Assembly: GCF_000002985.6 (NCBI RefSeq)
Contig: NC_003281.10
Coordinates: 1,922,001-1,986,000, forward strand
Reading direction: 5' to 3'
Length of the DNA stretch: 64,000 bases
DNA from: Caenorhabditis elegans
Taxonomy: Eukaryota; Nematoda; Chromadorea; Rhabditida; Rhabditidae
The notes below the pieces were generated by a model. That model saw nothing but the letters and a program-made list of their open reading frames with translations, was not told the DNA's origin and made no database searches. Both the position numbers and the translations under genes were made by a program. This document shows positions 11,601-23,119 of this stretch, piece after piece (positions within the stretch are counted from its first letter, which is position 1; each line of letters starts with the position of its first letter).

Positions 11601-14600
11601 TTTTTTTTTACTGAAAATTCGAATTTTCCCCCTAAAAATCGATATTTCCCCTGTGACTTGTGCGTTTCTCAGATTTTTGGCATAAAAACTGTATTTATTC
11701 ACATTTTCAGCCTTAAATTGGCTGAAAATGTGAATAAATACCGTATTTCTGCCAACAATTTGACAATAGAGCACATTTGTCACTCGGAGATGCGGAACCT
11801 ATGCCCAAATTTTCATTTTTACGGAAAACTTGTGATTTTCACAGATTTTCAGTCGAAAATGATTTTAGTGTGATTTTTGTTGCGAAATCTCGATTTTTCA
11901 ATGTCATTTTCGAACTCTCCACACAATTTCACCCCAAAATCAAGTTTTCCCGGCTTTCTAGCTTTAAATTTGAATTCCCGGGGGTACTGTAGCCCCAAAA
12001 GTACGCAAACACGGAGCATCCCACGACAAAATGCACAGTTTTCTGAAATTTTGCAAAAATGTGCAAATTAGGGGTAAAATGGTGCTCTGAATTCGAATTT
12101 CGCACTGAAAAATCGTGAAAATGCCTAGTTTTTGAGTTTTCCTATAAAAAATTTGAAAGTTTTCAAAATTTGAAATTTTTCAGTGCAACACCGAAACCCC
12201 CAGTAGTCCGTCCACCGTCTGCAGCCACTCAACAACAGCCAGTATCAGTCACATCTCAAGCTTCTCAACAACAGCAACAATTTCAACAAATTCAGCAGCA
12301 ACGGGCGGCCGCAATTGCAGCGGCCGCCGCTGCCACGTCACAACAGGCTCCACCGGCTCAGGCTTCTCAGGCCACGTCGGCGGCTCAGCAAATTGCGACG
12401 AGCATGGGACTGCAGCCGGCTCAAGTGACTGATTTAGTGAATCAACATGCACAACAATATCTTTTACTGCAACAACAACAACAACAACAGCAAAGAGAAC
12501 AGCAGCAACAGCAGCAGTTGCAGGTGCTTAATTTGACTGAAAAAGTGGAAACTTTGGTCCAAAAACTCGCAATTTTGACCTAAAAACTGGAAATTTCAGC
12601 CCAAAACTGGGAATTTTAGCTTAAAAACTGGAAATTTTAGCCCAAAAACTGGAAATTTTACCCCAAAAATTGGAAATTTTGACCCAAAAACTAGAAATTT
12701 TAGTCCAAAAACTGGAAATTTTGACCTAAAAACTGGGAATTTTGACCCAAAAATTGGAAATTTTAGCCTAAAAACTGGAAATTTTAACCCAAAAATTGGA
12801 AATTTTAACCCAAAAACTAGAATTTTTAGCCCAAAAACTGGAAATTTTAACCCAAAAATTGGAAATTTTAACCCAAAAACTAGAATTTTTAGCCCAAAAA
12901 CTGGAAATTTTAACCCAAAAACTAGAATTTTTAGCCCAAAAACTGGAAATTTTACCCCAAAAATTGGAAATTTTGACCCAAAAACTAGAAATTTTAGTCC
13001 AAAAACTGGAAATTTTGACCTAAAAACTGGGAATTTTGACCCAAAAATTGGAAATTTTAGCCTAAAAACTGGAAATTTTAACCCAAAAATTGGAAATTTT
13101 AACCCAAAAACTAGAATTTTTAGCCCAAAAACTGGAAATTTTAACCCAAAAATTGGAAATTTTAACCCAAAAACTAGAATTTTTAGCCCAAAAACTGGAA
13201 ATTTTAACCCAAAAACTAGAATTTTTAGCCCAAAAACTGGAAATTTTAACCCAAAAACTGGAAATTTTAGCCCAAAAATTGGAAATTTTGACCCAAAAAT
13301 TGGAAATTTTAACCCAAAAATTGGAAATTTTGACCTAAAAACTAGAAATTTTAGCTCAAAAATTGGAAATTTTAACCCAAAAACTGGAAATTTTAACCCA
13401 AAAATTGGAAATTTTGACCTAAAAACTAGAAATTTTAGCTCAAAAATTGGAAATTTTAACCCAAAAACTGGAAATTTTAACCCAAAAATTGGAAATTTTA
13501 ACCCAAAAACTGGAAATTTTAGCCCAAAAATTGGAAATTTTGACCCAAAAATTGGAAATTTTGACCTAAAAACTAGAAATTTTAGCTCAAAAATTGGAAA
13601 TTTTAACCCAAAAATTGGAAATTTTAACCCAAAAATTGGAAATTTTAACCCAAAAACTAGAATTTTTAGCCCAAAAACTGGAAATTTTAACCCAAAAACT
13701 AGAATTTTTAGCCCAAAAACTGGAAATTTTACCCCAAAAACTTGAAATTTTAGTCCAAAAACTGGAAATTTTGACCCAAAAATTGGAAATTTTAGCCTAA
13801 AAACTGGAAATTTTGACCCAAAAATTGGAAATTTTAGCCTAAAAACTGGAAATTTTAACCCAAAAATTGGAAATTTTAACCCAAAAAGTGGAAATTTTAG
13901 CCCAAAAATTGGAAATTTTAACCCAAAAATTGGAAATTTTAACCCAAAAATTGGAAATTTTGACCTAAAAACTAGAAATTTTAGCTCAAAAATTGGAAAT
14001 TTTAACCCAAAAACTAGAATTTTTAGCCCAAAAACTGGAAATTTTAGCCCAAAAATTGGAAATTTTGACCCAAAAACTGGAAATTTTAGCCCAAAAACTA
14101 GAATTTTTAGCCCAAAAACTGGAAATTTTATCCCAAAAATTGGAAATTTCAACCCAAAAACTGGGAATTTTGGCCCGAAAACCATAAAATTTTGAGTAAT
14201 TTGTGCTCACAAACGGCTCAAATTGTTTGAAATTTCACTGAAAAATTTATTGAAAAAATTTATATTTAAAAATTTTATTCCCCCAAAATTCGAACTTTTA
14301 ACCTGAAAAGTGAATTTTTCTGCTCAAAATTTCAATTTTTCACCCAAAAAATCTACATTTTTGCAGGCTCAACAAGTTCAACAGCAGCTGATTGCTCATT
14401 TGCTCGGTGGAGGTCATCAGGCTCAACAGGCGGCTCCGGCGGTTTCAGTTGCTCAGCAACAGCAGCAGCAGGTTGCCGCCGCCGCTGCTGCTCAACAACA
14501 ACATAATGCACAATTACAGAATATTATGATACTTACGGCGGTTAGTAGGCAAAATCGAGGTTTTTCACTGAAAAATTCGGATTCCCTGTCAAATTTCACC

Positions 14601-17330
14601 CCTGGAGCACTTTTTTCTGGGCTTCTAGCTCTAAATTTGAATTTCCCGGGGTACGGTAGCCCCAAAAGTACGCAAACACAGAACATCCCACGACAAATTG
14701 CACAGTTTTTGTATTTTTGATGTTAGCGGCCTGAAAACTGACGGGGAATTTAAATTTCTCACTTAAAATTTGTTAAAACCGATGGTGTGGGATGAAATTT
14801 GCAATTTCCAACTTTTTTCTCACTTTCTAACTATTTTCAATACGATTTTTGAATTCCCCGCCGAATTTCACCCCCGAAGCACTTTTTCTGGGCTTCTAGC
14901 TCAAAATTTGAATTTCCCGGGGTACGGTAGCCTCAAAAGTACACAAACACCGAGGAGCTTACGACAAAATGCACAGTTTTCGTATTTTTGACGTTAGAGT
15001 TCTAAAAAATAGCTCCCTAGGTAGAAATTGACGGGAAATTCGAATTTCTTACTTAAAATTTGTTAAAACCGATGATGTGGGATGATATTTGCAATTTCCA
15101 ACTTTTTTCTCACTTTCTAACTATTTTCAATACGATTTTTGAATTCCTCGCCGAATTTCACCCCCGGAGCACTTTTTTTCTGGGCTTCTAGCTCAAAATT
15201 TGAATTTCCCGGGGTACGGTAGCCCCAAAAGTACGCAAACACCGAGGAGCTTACGACAAAATGCACAGTTTTCCAACTTTGCATGTTAGCGGCCTAAAAA
15301 ATTGGTTCCTGGTCTAGAAATTGACGAGGAATTTGAATTTCTTATCAAAAACTTATGAAACCCGTTGGATTAAGTTGAATTTTGCAAATTTCCTACTTTT
15401 CTCTCAGTTTTCACTATTTTTCAATGTGATTTTCGAATTCCCCGCCAATTTTCACCCCGGAATACTTTTTTCTAGGTTCCTAGCTCAAAATTTGAATTTC
15501 CGGGGGTACGGTAGCCACAAAAGTACGCAAACACCGAGGAGCTTACGACAAAATGCACAGTTTTCGTATTTTTGACGTTAGAGTTCTAAAAAATAGCTCC
15601 CTGGGTAGAAATTGACGGGAAATTCGAATTTCTTATTAAAAATTTCGAAATTTCAGAATTAAATTGCATTTTTTTTCCAGCTCCAACAACAAATGGAACG
15701 CGGAGCAGCTGCCGGTGCCGCCGCAAGCCTTCCCTATCAGCTACAACTGGCCCAAGCCCAAGCCCAAGCCCAAGCCCAACAGGCCCCGCCAACGTCACAA
15801 CCATCACAAGCCGCCACTCCACAGCAACAGCAACAACTAGACCTGATAAGACAAATGGAGGCAGTGGCTCAGGTACAGCAGGCACATGCTCAGGCACAGG
15901 CGCAGGCACAGGCACAGGCACAACAAATGCAGCAACAACAGATTCAACAAATGCTTATGGCAGGCCAAGGCGGACCGAATGGCCAAGATCTTATTCGTCT
16001 GCTTCAGGCGGCTCAGCAACAGTCACAGGCTCAACAGCAGCAGCAGCAGCAACAGGCCGTGGTGGCGGCGGCTCAACAGCAACAACAGCAGCAACAACAT
16101 GTACGGGAGTCGATTTGAGCAATTTTCAGTGTCAAATTCGGATTCGCCGCCAATTTTTACCCCTGAAACTCTTTTCCCCGGCTTGCTAGCTTGAATTTTG
16201 AATTTCCCGGGGTACTGTAGCCTCAAAAATACGCAAACACTGAGCATCCCACGACAAATTGCACAGTTTTGGTATTTTTGACGATGGAGCCGTGAAAATT
16301 GCGTCCCAGGGGTGAAAAGTGATGGGGAATTCGAATTTCTTGTCAAAAACTTGAGAAACTCGTTGGATTAAATTATTAAATGGAATTTTAGAAATTTCTA
16401 GCTTTTCTCTCAGTTTTTACCAATTTTCAATGCGATTTTTGAACTCCCCGTCAATTTTCACACCGGGCGCACTTTTTTTTGGACTTGTAACTCGATTTTC
16501 GAAATAGTTGGGGTACTGTAGCCTCAAAAATACGCAAACACCGAGGGCCTTACGACAAAATGCACAGTTTTCGTATTTTTGACGTTAGAGTTCTAAAAAT
16601 TGGGTCCCGGGTGTAAAAAGTGGTGTGGAATTCGAAAATCGAGTTGAAAATTTTGAGATTTGCGCAAAATTCAACTTTTCTCTGAAAAGTAGAATTTCCG
16701 GTGGTGAAACTTTCCAATTTTCAAGTTAATTTTTGAATTCTTTGCCATTTTTCACCCCGGAACCCCATTTTCCAGCTCGCTAGCACTAAAAATACGCAAA
16801 CTGTGCATTTTGTCGGAAAATGAGGTGTTTGCGTACTTTTGGCGCTACAGTACCCCGGGAATTTCAAATTTTGAGCTAGAGCGTCGGGAAAAAAGCTGTA
16901 CGGAGTGAAAAATGACGAGAAATTCGAATTTGATAATGAAAAATCTTGAAATTCGTTTTTTTTTTGAAATTATAAAATTTTGAAAAAAAATTTTTTTACA
17001 AATTTTCTTTTTTTGCAGAACCAACAACTCGCAGCCGCCCAAGCAGCCGCCGCAGCTGCAGCAGCCGGCCGTCCAACTCAAAATCAATACGAAGCACTGC
17101 TCCAGCAACAACGACTGCTCGCCGCTCAACAACAAGCCGCCGCCGGCGCCAGTGCTCAGCAACAGGCCGCCGCAGCAGCCGCCCAGGCTCAAGCTCAACA
17201 ATTCCAGCAGCAACTGCTCGGTCTACAGCCAAATTTGCTCCTGGCCCAAGTCCAGCAGGCTCAACAGGCCCAGGCTCAGGCTCAGGCCCAGGCCCAGCAA
17301 AAGCCGCCGCAAATGCCGAATGGACGATGA
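5677..17330 (+). CDS. pqn-41: PQN-41, glutamine/alanine-rich protein (5' incomplete)
   Basis: Nine exons join in one frame with GT/AG borders: 5677-5949, 7106-7473, 8738-9287, 9962-10374, 11198-11302, 12184-12523, 14367-14540, 15681-16100 and 17019-17330 (stop TGA). Together they give 984 residues. The first exon starts at a splice acceptor, so the N-terminus lies upstream. In order the protein shows an RENQLRQRQ start and a Q/H-rich stretch, a basic KQKRKYTKRK segment (NLS-like) with alanine runs, an A-rich and then S/P/A-rich middle, and long Q/QA tracts that predict coiled coil in the last four exons. I recognise it as C. elegans pqn-41, reported as a polyglutamine-repeat protein needed for non-apoptotic linker-cell death. 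That role is prior knowledge and is not readable here. The introns carry the dispersed GTTTGCGTAC repeat and a 21-bp minisatellite. The donor at 7474 (GTGCGT) was chosen by phase. Confidence 0.85.
11030..11170. repeat. Poly-A / poly-T tracts in a pqn-41 intron
   Basis: Consecutive A and T homopolymer runs (A-run near 11027-11039, T-runs near 11040-11110, A-run near 11133-11141 and again 11165-11174) precede the acceptor of the 105-nt exon at 11198. There is no coding potential. Confidence 0.7.
11641..11815. mobile_element. Palindromic element, copy 1, in a pqn-41 intron
   Basis: Arms of about 22 bp beginning GTATTTATTCACATTTTCAG at 11691-11712, with the complement at 11720-11741. They are flanked by the family's outer sequences CTGTGACTTGTGCGTTTCTC on one side and GAGCACATTTGTCACTCGGA on the other. 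Same family as 25121-25290. Confidence 0.8.
12556..14190. repeat. 21-bp minisatellite filling a pqn-41 intron
   Basis: About 1.6 kb of head-to-tail ~21-bp units of the type AAATTTTAACCCAAAAACTGG with variants (GACC, AGCC, AGTCC; TTGG or CTAG). Because the unit is 21 nt, frames stay open across many copies. On the + strand one frame reads a seven-residue unit such as EILTQKL, broken by TAA in the GACCTAA variants. On the - strand a 529-codon open frame of FGLKFPI-type units results. The array lies wholly between the donor at 12524 and the acceptor before 14367, so it is intronic in the spliced model. Confidence 0.95.
14575..15650 (+). repeat. Tandem array of four dispersed-repeat units in a pqn-41 intron
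   Basis: Cores containing GTACGGTAGCC(C/T)CAAAAGTAC occur near 14650, 14922, 15212 and 15505, so the units are spaced by about 270-295 bp. They share flanking text (TTACGACAAAATGCACAGTTTT, then the GACGTTAGAGTTCTAAAAAA type). The near-regular spacing shows local tandem duplication of the family. Confidence 0.85.
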
Positions 17331-17582
17331 TTCGATTTTATCGATTTTTTTTTTGATTTTTTTCTTGTGTTCCCGGTTCGCTGACCTCTTAGTTTTTCAC
17401 CATTTTTCTCTCTGAAAATCTCATTTTTCCGCCCAAAGATCCTCTTGATTTATCGATTTATCGATTTTTTTTTTGCCCCAATTTCTCATCGACACGCCCC
17501 ATTTTTCTTGTTTTTTTTTCAATCACAAACATTTCCTGATTAATTATGATGAAGAATTTATCGATTTTATACATATATTTTG
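17331..17582. other. Tail-to-tail spacer between pqn-41 and the MARVEL-like gene
   Basis: AT-rich 3'-flank with repeated TTATCGATTTT words. Both neighbouring genes end here. I see no further gene. Confidence 0.6.
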
Positions 17583-20500
17583 TTAAGAAGTTGCAACGCC
17601 GCGGAGCTTGAGATATGTGATGAGGTAGAGAAGACCGGCAAGAAGGAGCGAGGACTGAAAGAAATATTGATTTTCTGGGTGGTTTTTAGAGTTTTTAGTT
17701 ACAAAATTTGAAATCAGCGTAATTTTTTACCTCTTAAAACTATTTTTTCTGAGATTCTAGCTAAAAATTTGAATTTCGAGGGGTACGGTAGCTTCGAAAA
17801 TACGCAAACACTGAGGTTCTTACGACAAAATGCAGAATTTCGTAAAATCTAGCAAAAACTATGTAAATAGGGGTTAAAAATGGCTCTGAAATCGAATTTC
17901 TTGTTAAAAATTAATAAAAACCACTAGTTTTGCTAGAAAATTGAAATTTTCAACAAATTTTTAGGTCAAATGCAAAAAATATCGATTTTCTAGTAATTTT
18001 TCGAACTTTTGATTGCAAAGTTCAAAATCTACGACTTTTTTCACCCCTGAACACTATTTTACTGAGTTTCTAGCTCAAAATTTGAAATTCCCGGGGTACT
18101 GTAGCGCCAAAAGTACGCAAACACCTCATCTCACGACAAAATGCACAGTTTTTGTAATTTTGAGGCAAGCAGCCTGTAAAAAGGGTCTCCTGTGTGAAAA
18201 ATGACAGGGAATTTGAATTTCTTGTTAAAAATCGAAAAATCGATAATGGTTTTGCTAGAAAATTAGATTTTTCAACAAAATCGCAGGCGAAATGAAACAA
18301 TATTGAGTTTCTAGTAGTTTCTCGATTTTTCAGGTACGAAATTTTAAATCTACGACATTTTTTACCCCTAAAAGTTTTTCGCTTAAAATTTGAAATTCGC
18401 GGGGTACGATAGCTTCGAAAGTACGCAAACACCGAGGCTCTTACGACAAAATGCAGAATTTTGTAAAATCTTGATAAAAACAAGCTCCTAGGGGTAAAAA
18501 ACAGTTTTACAGCCAAATTTTATCTTAAAAATCGACGAAAACAAATGGTTTTGCTAGAAAATTAGATTTTTAAAATTTTTCGAAAAAATTTTTTTTTGTT
18601 AAATTAAATTAATAAAAGTTATTGATTTTCAGGATTTTAAGCACCAAAAAAATCTAACCGCTGCTAAAACACATCTCCTTATCCACGCGTCTTGTCCGAT
18701 GGTAACCGGGGGCAGCCGGTCATGGTACTTGATTTTATGGGGTCCATCACGCATATTACAGATGTCCCAGATTAGAATTCCAGAAAATGCCAAGCTTAGA
18801 ACCATAAGAACAAAATTGCACAACATTGCCTGAAAAAATTTGATAATTTTTTTTTTTGGGAAAAAAATTTCGAAAAAACAATTTTTTTTTTACAAATTTT
18901 TTTTCTTGAAAAAATATTGATTTTCCACATTCTTATACCTAAACTTGAATTTTTCTTGTTTTTGGCACGGCTGATGCCTTTTTTACACTCGAAATTCAGC
19001 AAAATTCCGATCGCGGGTTACGGTAGCTCTGAAAGTACGCAAACACCGCAACGTTTACGACAAAATGCACAGTTTGTTGAAATTTTGCAAAAACTGACTG
19101 ATTAGGGGTGTAAATGCGTTTTGAGTTCAAATTTTGTAATAAAAATGCTAACAAAAACCAATTTTTACCGTGAAAAAATCGATTTTTTCAAAAAATTTTT
19201 TTGAAAAACTATCGCTTTTTTCAATTTTTCATCACAAAATTCGAAATTTACGCTAATTTTTACCCCTGTAACTCTTTTCCCTGGACATCTAGCTCAAATT
19301 TTGAGGGCCCAGGGGTACGGTAGCGCCAAAAGTACGCAAACACCGCAGCGCTTACGACAAAATGCACAGTTTTTCAAAATTTGAGCGAAAAAGGGTGAAA
19401 ATAGAGCTCCTGAATCCGATTTTTAAAATGAAAATCATTGAAATTAATTAACAATATTTTTTTTTTGAAAAATCAAAAAAAAATTTTTTTTGAAAAATCA
19501 AAAAAATTTTTTTTTTTTTTAATCTCAAATTTCTTACCGCAAAATTGAAGGACATAAAATGCAGCTCTGTGAGCTCAAAAAATCGCAATAAAATCGTGAA
19601 AAATGAGTAGAAAAGTGCCAAAAACGAGAATGTGAGGATGGCGTTGTACATGTACCTGAAAAATCAATAATTTAGGGTTGAAAATTGATAATTTTAGGCT
19701 TACCATTGATGACGGCCATCGAGAAACACCATAATCACAATGAAATGGCAAATCTGGAAAAAAAAGTCATTTTTTAGACAGTAAAATTCAGAAAAAACTA
19801 GTTTTTTCCTATTTTCTGTCTAAAAAACATTTTAAAACTTGATTTTCCTGAATTTTCATGTAAAAATTTGGATTTATCACACTCATTTACCCCTATCCAA
19901 GTATTTTTCACAAAATTTTAGAAAACTGTGCATTTTGTCGTGACAAATTCGGTGTTTGCGTACTTTCGGAGCTACCGTACCCCGGAAACTTGAAAATTGG
20001 ACTGGAGCCTGTGGAAAACAAATTTTATGACTGAAATATAGCGGATAATTCAAATTTACAAGTTTTAACTTCCGAAAAAAATCCAAAAATATGATGAAAA
20101 TTGCTGTTTTCGAAAAAAAAAATTTTGCTTTAAAAGTCGAATTTTCTTGTTTACCTCTCAGTTTTTATAGATTTTCAATGCAAAATTCGAACTCAGAAGC
20201 CATTTTTATCCCAATCCAAACGGTTTTCGCAGTTTTCCAGAAATTTCTGCATTTTCTCGTGAGAAATTCGGTGTTTGCGTACTTTTGGAGCTACCGTACC
20301 CCGGGAAATTCAAATTTCGAGCTAGAAACTCAGAAAAGTAGTTTTTAGGGCTAAACATCAGTGGAGAAATCGAATTTGATACTTAGAAATTGAGGAAAAT
20401 TACAAAAATTGGGTAAAAATTGACATTTTAAAAATTTTTGCTTAAAAAGTCGCATTTTCTAGTTTAACTTCCAGTTTTTATGGCTTTTTAATGCAAAATT

Positions 20501-21524
20501 TGAACTCAGAAGCCATTTCTGCCCCTATATGGACGGTTTTCGCTGTTTTTCAGATAATTCTGCATTTTGTCGTGAGAAATTCGGTGTTTTCGTACTTTTG
20601 GAGCTACCGTATCCCAGAATCGTCAAAAACTGGACTAGACACGTAGAAAAACATGTGTTAGAAGTGAAAAATGCGGAGAATTTGAATTTTTACGTTAAAA
20701 AACTAGGAAATTCAACGAAAATTGAGTAAAACTATGATTTCAACAAAAAAAAAATCTGAAAAATATCAAAATTTTTCACGTTTCGCAATTTTTTGTTATC
20801 AATATTGTGTTCAAGACTTATTTTTACCCGTATTAAGTATATTTTCGCAAGTTTTCGAATAATTCCGCAATTTGTCGTGAGAAATTCCGTGTTTGCGTAC
20901 TTTCGGAGCTACAGTACGCCGGAATTTTTAAAGATTGAGCTAAAAGCCAGAAAAAATATGTCCTAGGAGTAAAATAAGTAGAGAATTTGAATTTGATATT
21001 GAAAATTTGAAAAAAAATATCGATTTTTTTCGAATTTTCTCGAAAAATCAATTTTTTTTTCAAATTTTTTTTTCTAAAACGAAAATTTTCAAGTTTTGTA
21101 TGCTTATTTTATGCATTTTTACATAAAAATCAAATTCCGCGTCATTTTTCACTGGTTAATTCCAAATTTTAGCCCTGCCAGGTTTGCGTACTTTTGGAGC
21201 TACAGTAGCCAGTGGATTTCCGAATTTTCAGCTAAAATTGGTGAAAAAGGCTATATGGGGCTAGATGAGTAGAAATATGAAAGAAATTAAAAAATTTCAG
21301 AAGAAAATGCTATTTTTCGAAAAGAAATTTTTTGGAAAAAATTGAAAAAAAAAATTTCGAATAAAAAATTTTTTTTTCGAAAATTTCAAAATTTTTTTCT
21401 CAATTTTAATCCAAAAATGTTTTGTTTTATGTGCAAATACTACCATTTCAAGCTCAAAACTCACTGCCTGAGCCAACTTAATCATGGGAAGCCACGTGGC
21501 ACACCAGCCCACCGGCTTCGTCAT
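17583..21524 (-). CDS. Small four-TM membrane protein (MARVEL-like)
   Basis: Five phase-consistent exons on the minus strand: 21465-21524 (ATG), 19704-19753, 19538-19655, 18659-18829 and 17583-17654 (stop TAA). They give 156 residues. Hydrophobic segments lie at about residues 17-31, 40-62, 76-98 and 129-150, with short termini. There is a conserved-looking loop with WDICNMRDGPHK between TM3 and TM4. Four TM helices in a ~150-residue protein resemble the MARVEL/CKLF tetraspan class involved in membrane apposition. The family call rests on topology only, since I see no diagnostic motif. The introns are packed with the dispersed repeat family. The gene converges with pqn-41. Its 5' flank has a (GT)n tract at 21700-21715. 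Confidence 0.75.
19890..20960. repeat. Array of four dispersed-repeat cores, spacing ~310 bp
   Basis: Cores of the GTGTTTGCGTACTTT(C/T)GGAGC type lie near 19950, 20270, 20588 and 20890 in the first intron of the MARVEL-like gene. They are all in the same orientation with similar flanks (TGCATTTTGTCGTGA(C/G)AAATTC). The even spacing points to tandem amplification. Confidence 0.8.
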
Positions 21525-23119
21525 TTTACTCGGATTTTTTCGGTGAAAAACCGGGGAAAATGGTGAAAATAGCAGAAAATAAGTAGAAATAGAGACGAAA
21601 AGTTGTGTTGTTATTCGATTTCTTTTCTGATTGTTGGCGTGGGGAAATGACAGCCGTGTGTGGTGGTCCTACTCCTGCGGGGGCTCTTCACGTTGTGATG
21701 TGTGTGTGTGTGTGGTGCGAGAGTGTGGGCTAATTCGGAGAGACGCAGGCCGGCGAGTAGAGGTGATTTAGTAGGGATCATTGAAAACTACACAAAATTT
21801 GGTGCTGGGAACACTTTTGAACAAAAAAATTTGAAAAAATATTTTGGAAAATTAAAAAAAAAATTTTTTTTTTTTTGGAATTTTTTTTTGAAAAAATACT
21901 TTCTAAATTTTTTATCGCTTATAATTTTGTTTTCTGTTAATTTCACTCCTTTAAGCTGTTTTCCCCACTCATCTAGCTTGAAAATTAAAACAAATTGAAT
22001 TTTTTTGGGTTACTGCAGCTTCGGGAGTACGCAAACACCAAATGCCGTAAAAATTGATTTTTTATATTTTTATATTTTCTAGAATTAGCTAAAAATCTGA
22101 GAAAATCGAAGAAAGGTTTATTTTGAAAAAAAAAATTTTTTTAAATTAAATTTCGAGAAAATTTCAAAAAATCAATGAAACATTGATTTTTCCTAAAATT
22201 CCATTTCAAAAATCTGAATCTACGCTTATTTTTACCCCTGTAACTCTTTTCCCTGGACATCTAGCTCAAATTTTGAGGGCCCAGTGGTACGGTAGCGCCA
22301 AAAGTACGCAAAGACCGAATTTCTCACGACAAAATGCAGAATTATCTGAAAAACAGCGAAAACCGTCCATATAGGGGCAGAAATGGCTTCTGAGTTCAAA
22401 TTTTGCATTAAAAATCCATAAAAACTAGGAGTTAAACTAGAAAATTCGACCTTTCAAGCAAAAACTTTGAGAAACTCGAATTCTTTGATAATTTTCACCC
22501 CTAAAAACTACTTTTCTAAACTTCTAGCTCAAAAATTTAAATTCGCGGGGTACGGTAGCTCCAGAAGTACGCAAACACCGAGTGCCTCTCGACGAAATGC
22601 AGAAATATCTGAAAAATTGCGAAAATCGTCTATATAGGGGTAAATATAGCTTCTGAGTTCAAATTTTGCATTAAAAATCCATAAAAACTGGAAGTTAAAC
22701 TAGAAAATGCGACTTTTTAAGCAAAAGTTTTTAAAATGTCAATTTTTGTAATTTTCCTCAATTTCTAAGTATCAAATTCGATTTCTCCACTGATGTTTAG
22801 CCCTAAAAACTACTTTTCTGAGTTTCTAGCTCGAAATTTGAATTTCCCGGGGTACGGTAGCTCCAAAAGTACGCAAACACCGAGCACCTCACGACAAAAT
22901 GCAGAAATGTCTGAAAAATCCCACAAATTGACTTTCCGGGGGGTAATAATAGGCTCTGAGTTCAAATTTTGCATTGAAAATGCGTGAAAACGTTGATAAG
23001 AATCAAGATTTTTGAGAATAATTTGTGGAAATCTACGGGAAAAAAAAAACAAATTTTCAGTGAAAAATTCATATTTTTTAGCTAGAAAAATGCGTGTCAA
23101 AATTGTACAGAAGTAATTG
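21525..23119. repeat. Intergenic spacer with three spaced repeat units
   Basis: 5' flank of the MARVEL-like gene (a GTGTGTGTGTGTG stretch near 21702), then A/T-rich sequence and dispersed-repeat cores near 22025, 22287, 22555 and 22855. The last three are spaced by about 270-300 bp and share the flank GGTTT(T)CGCAGTTTT-like text reading toward polh-1. I see no gene. Confidence 0.7.

Noticed and set aside
12596..14185. 529-codon minus-strand open frame of FGLKFPIFG-type repeats
   Set aside because: It is the 21-bp intronic minisatellite read on the other strand. The 3n unit length keeps the frame open by arithmetic, and there is no start context, splice partner or non-repeat coding sequence.
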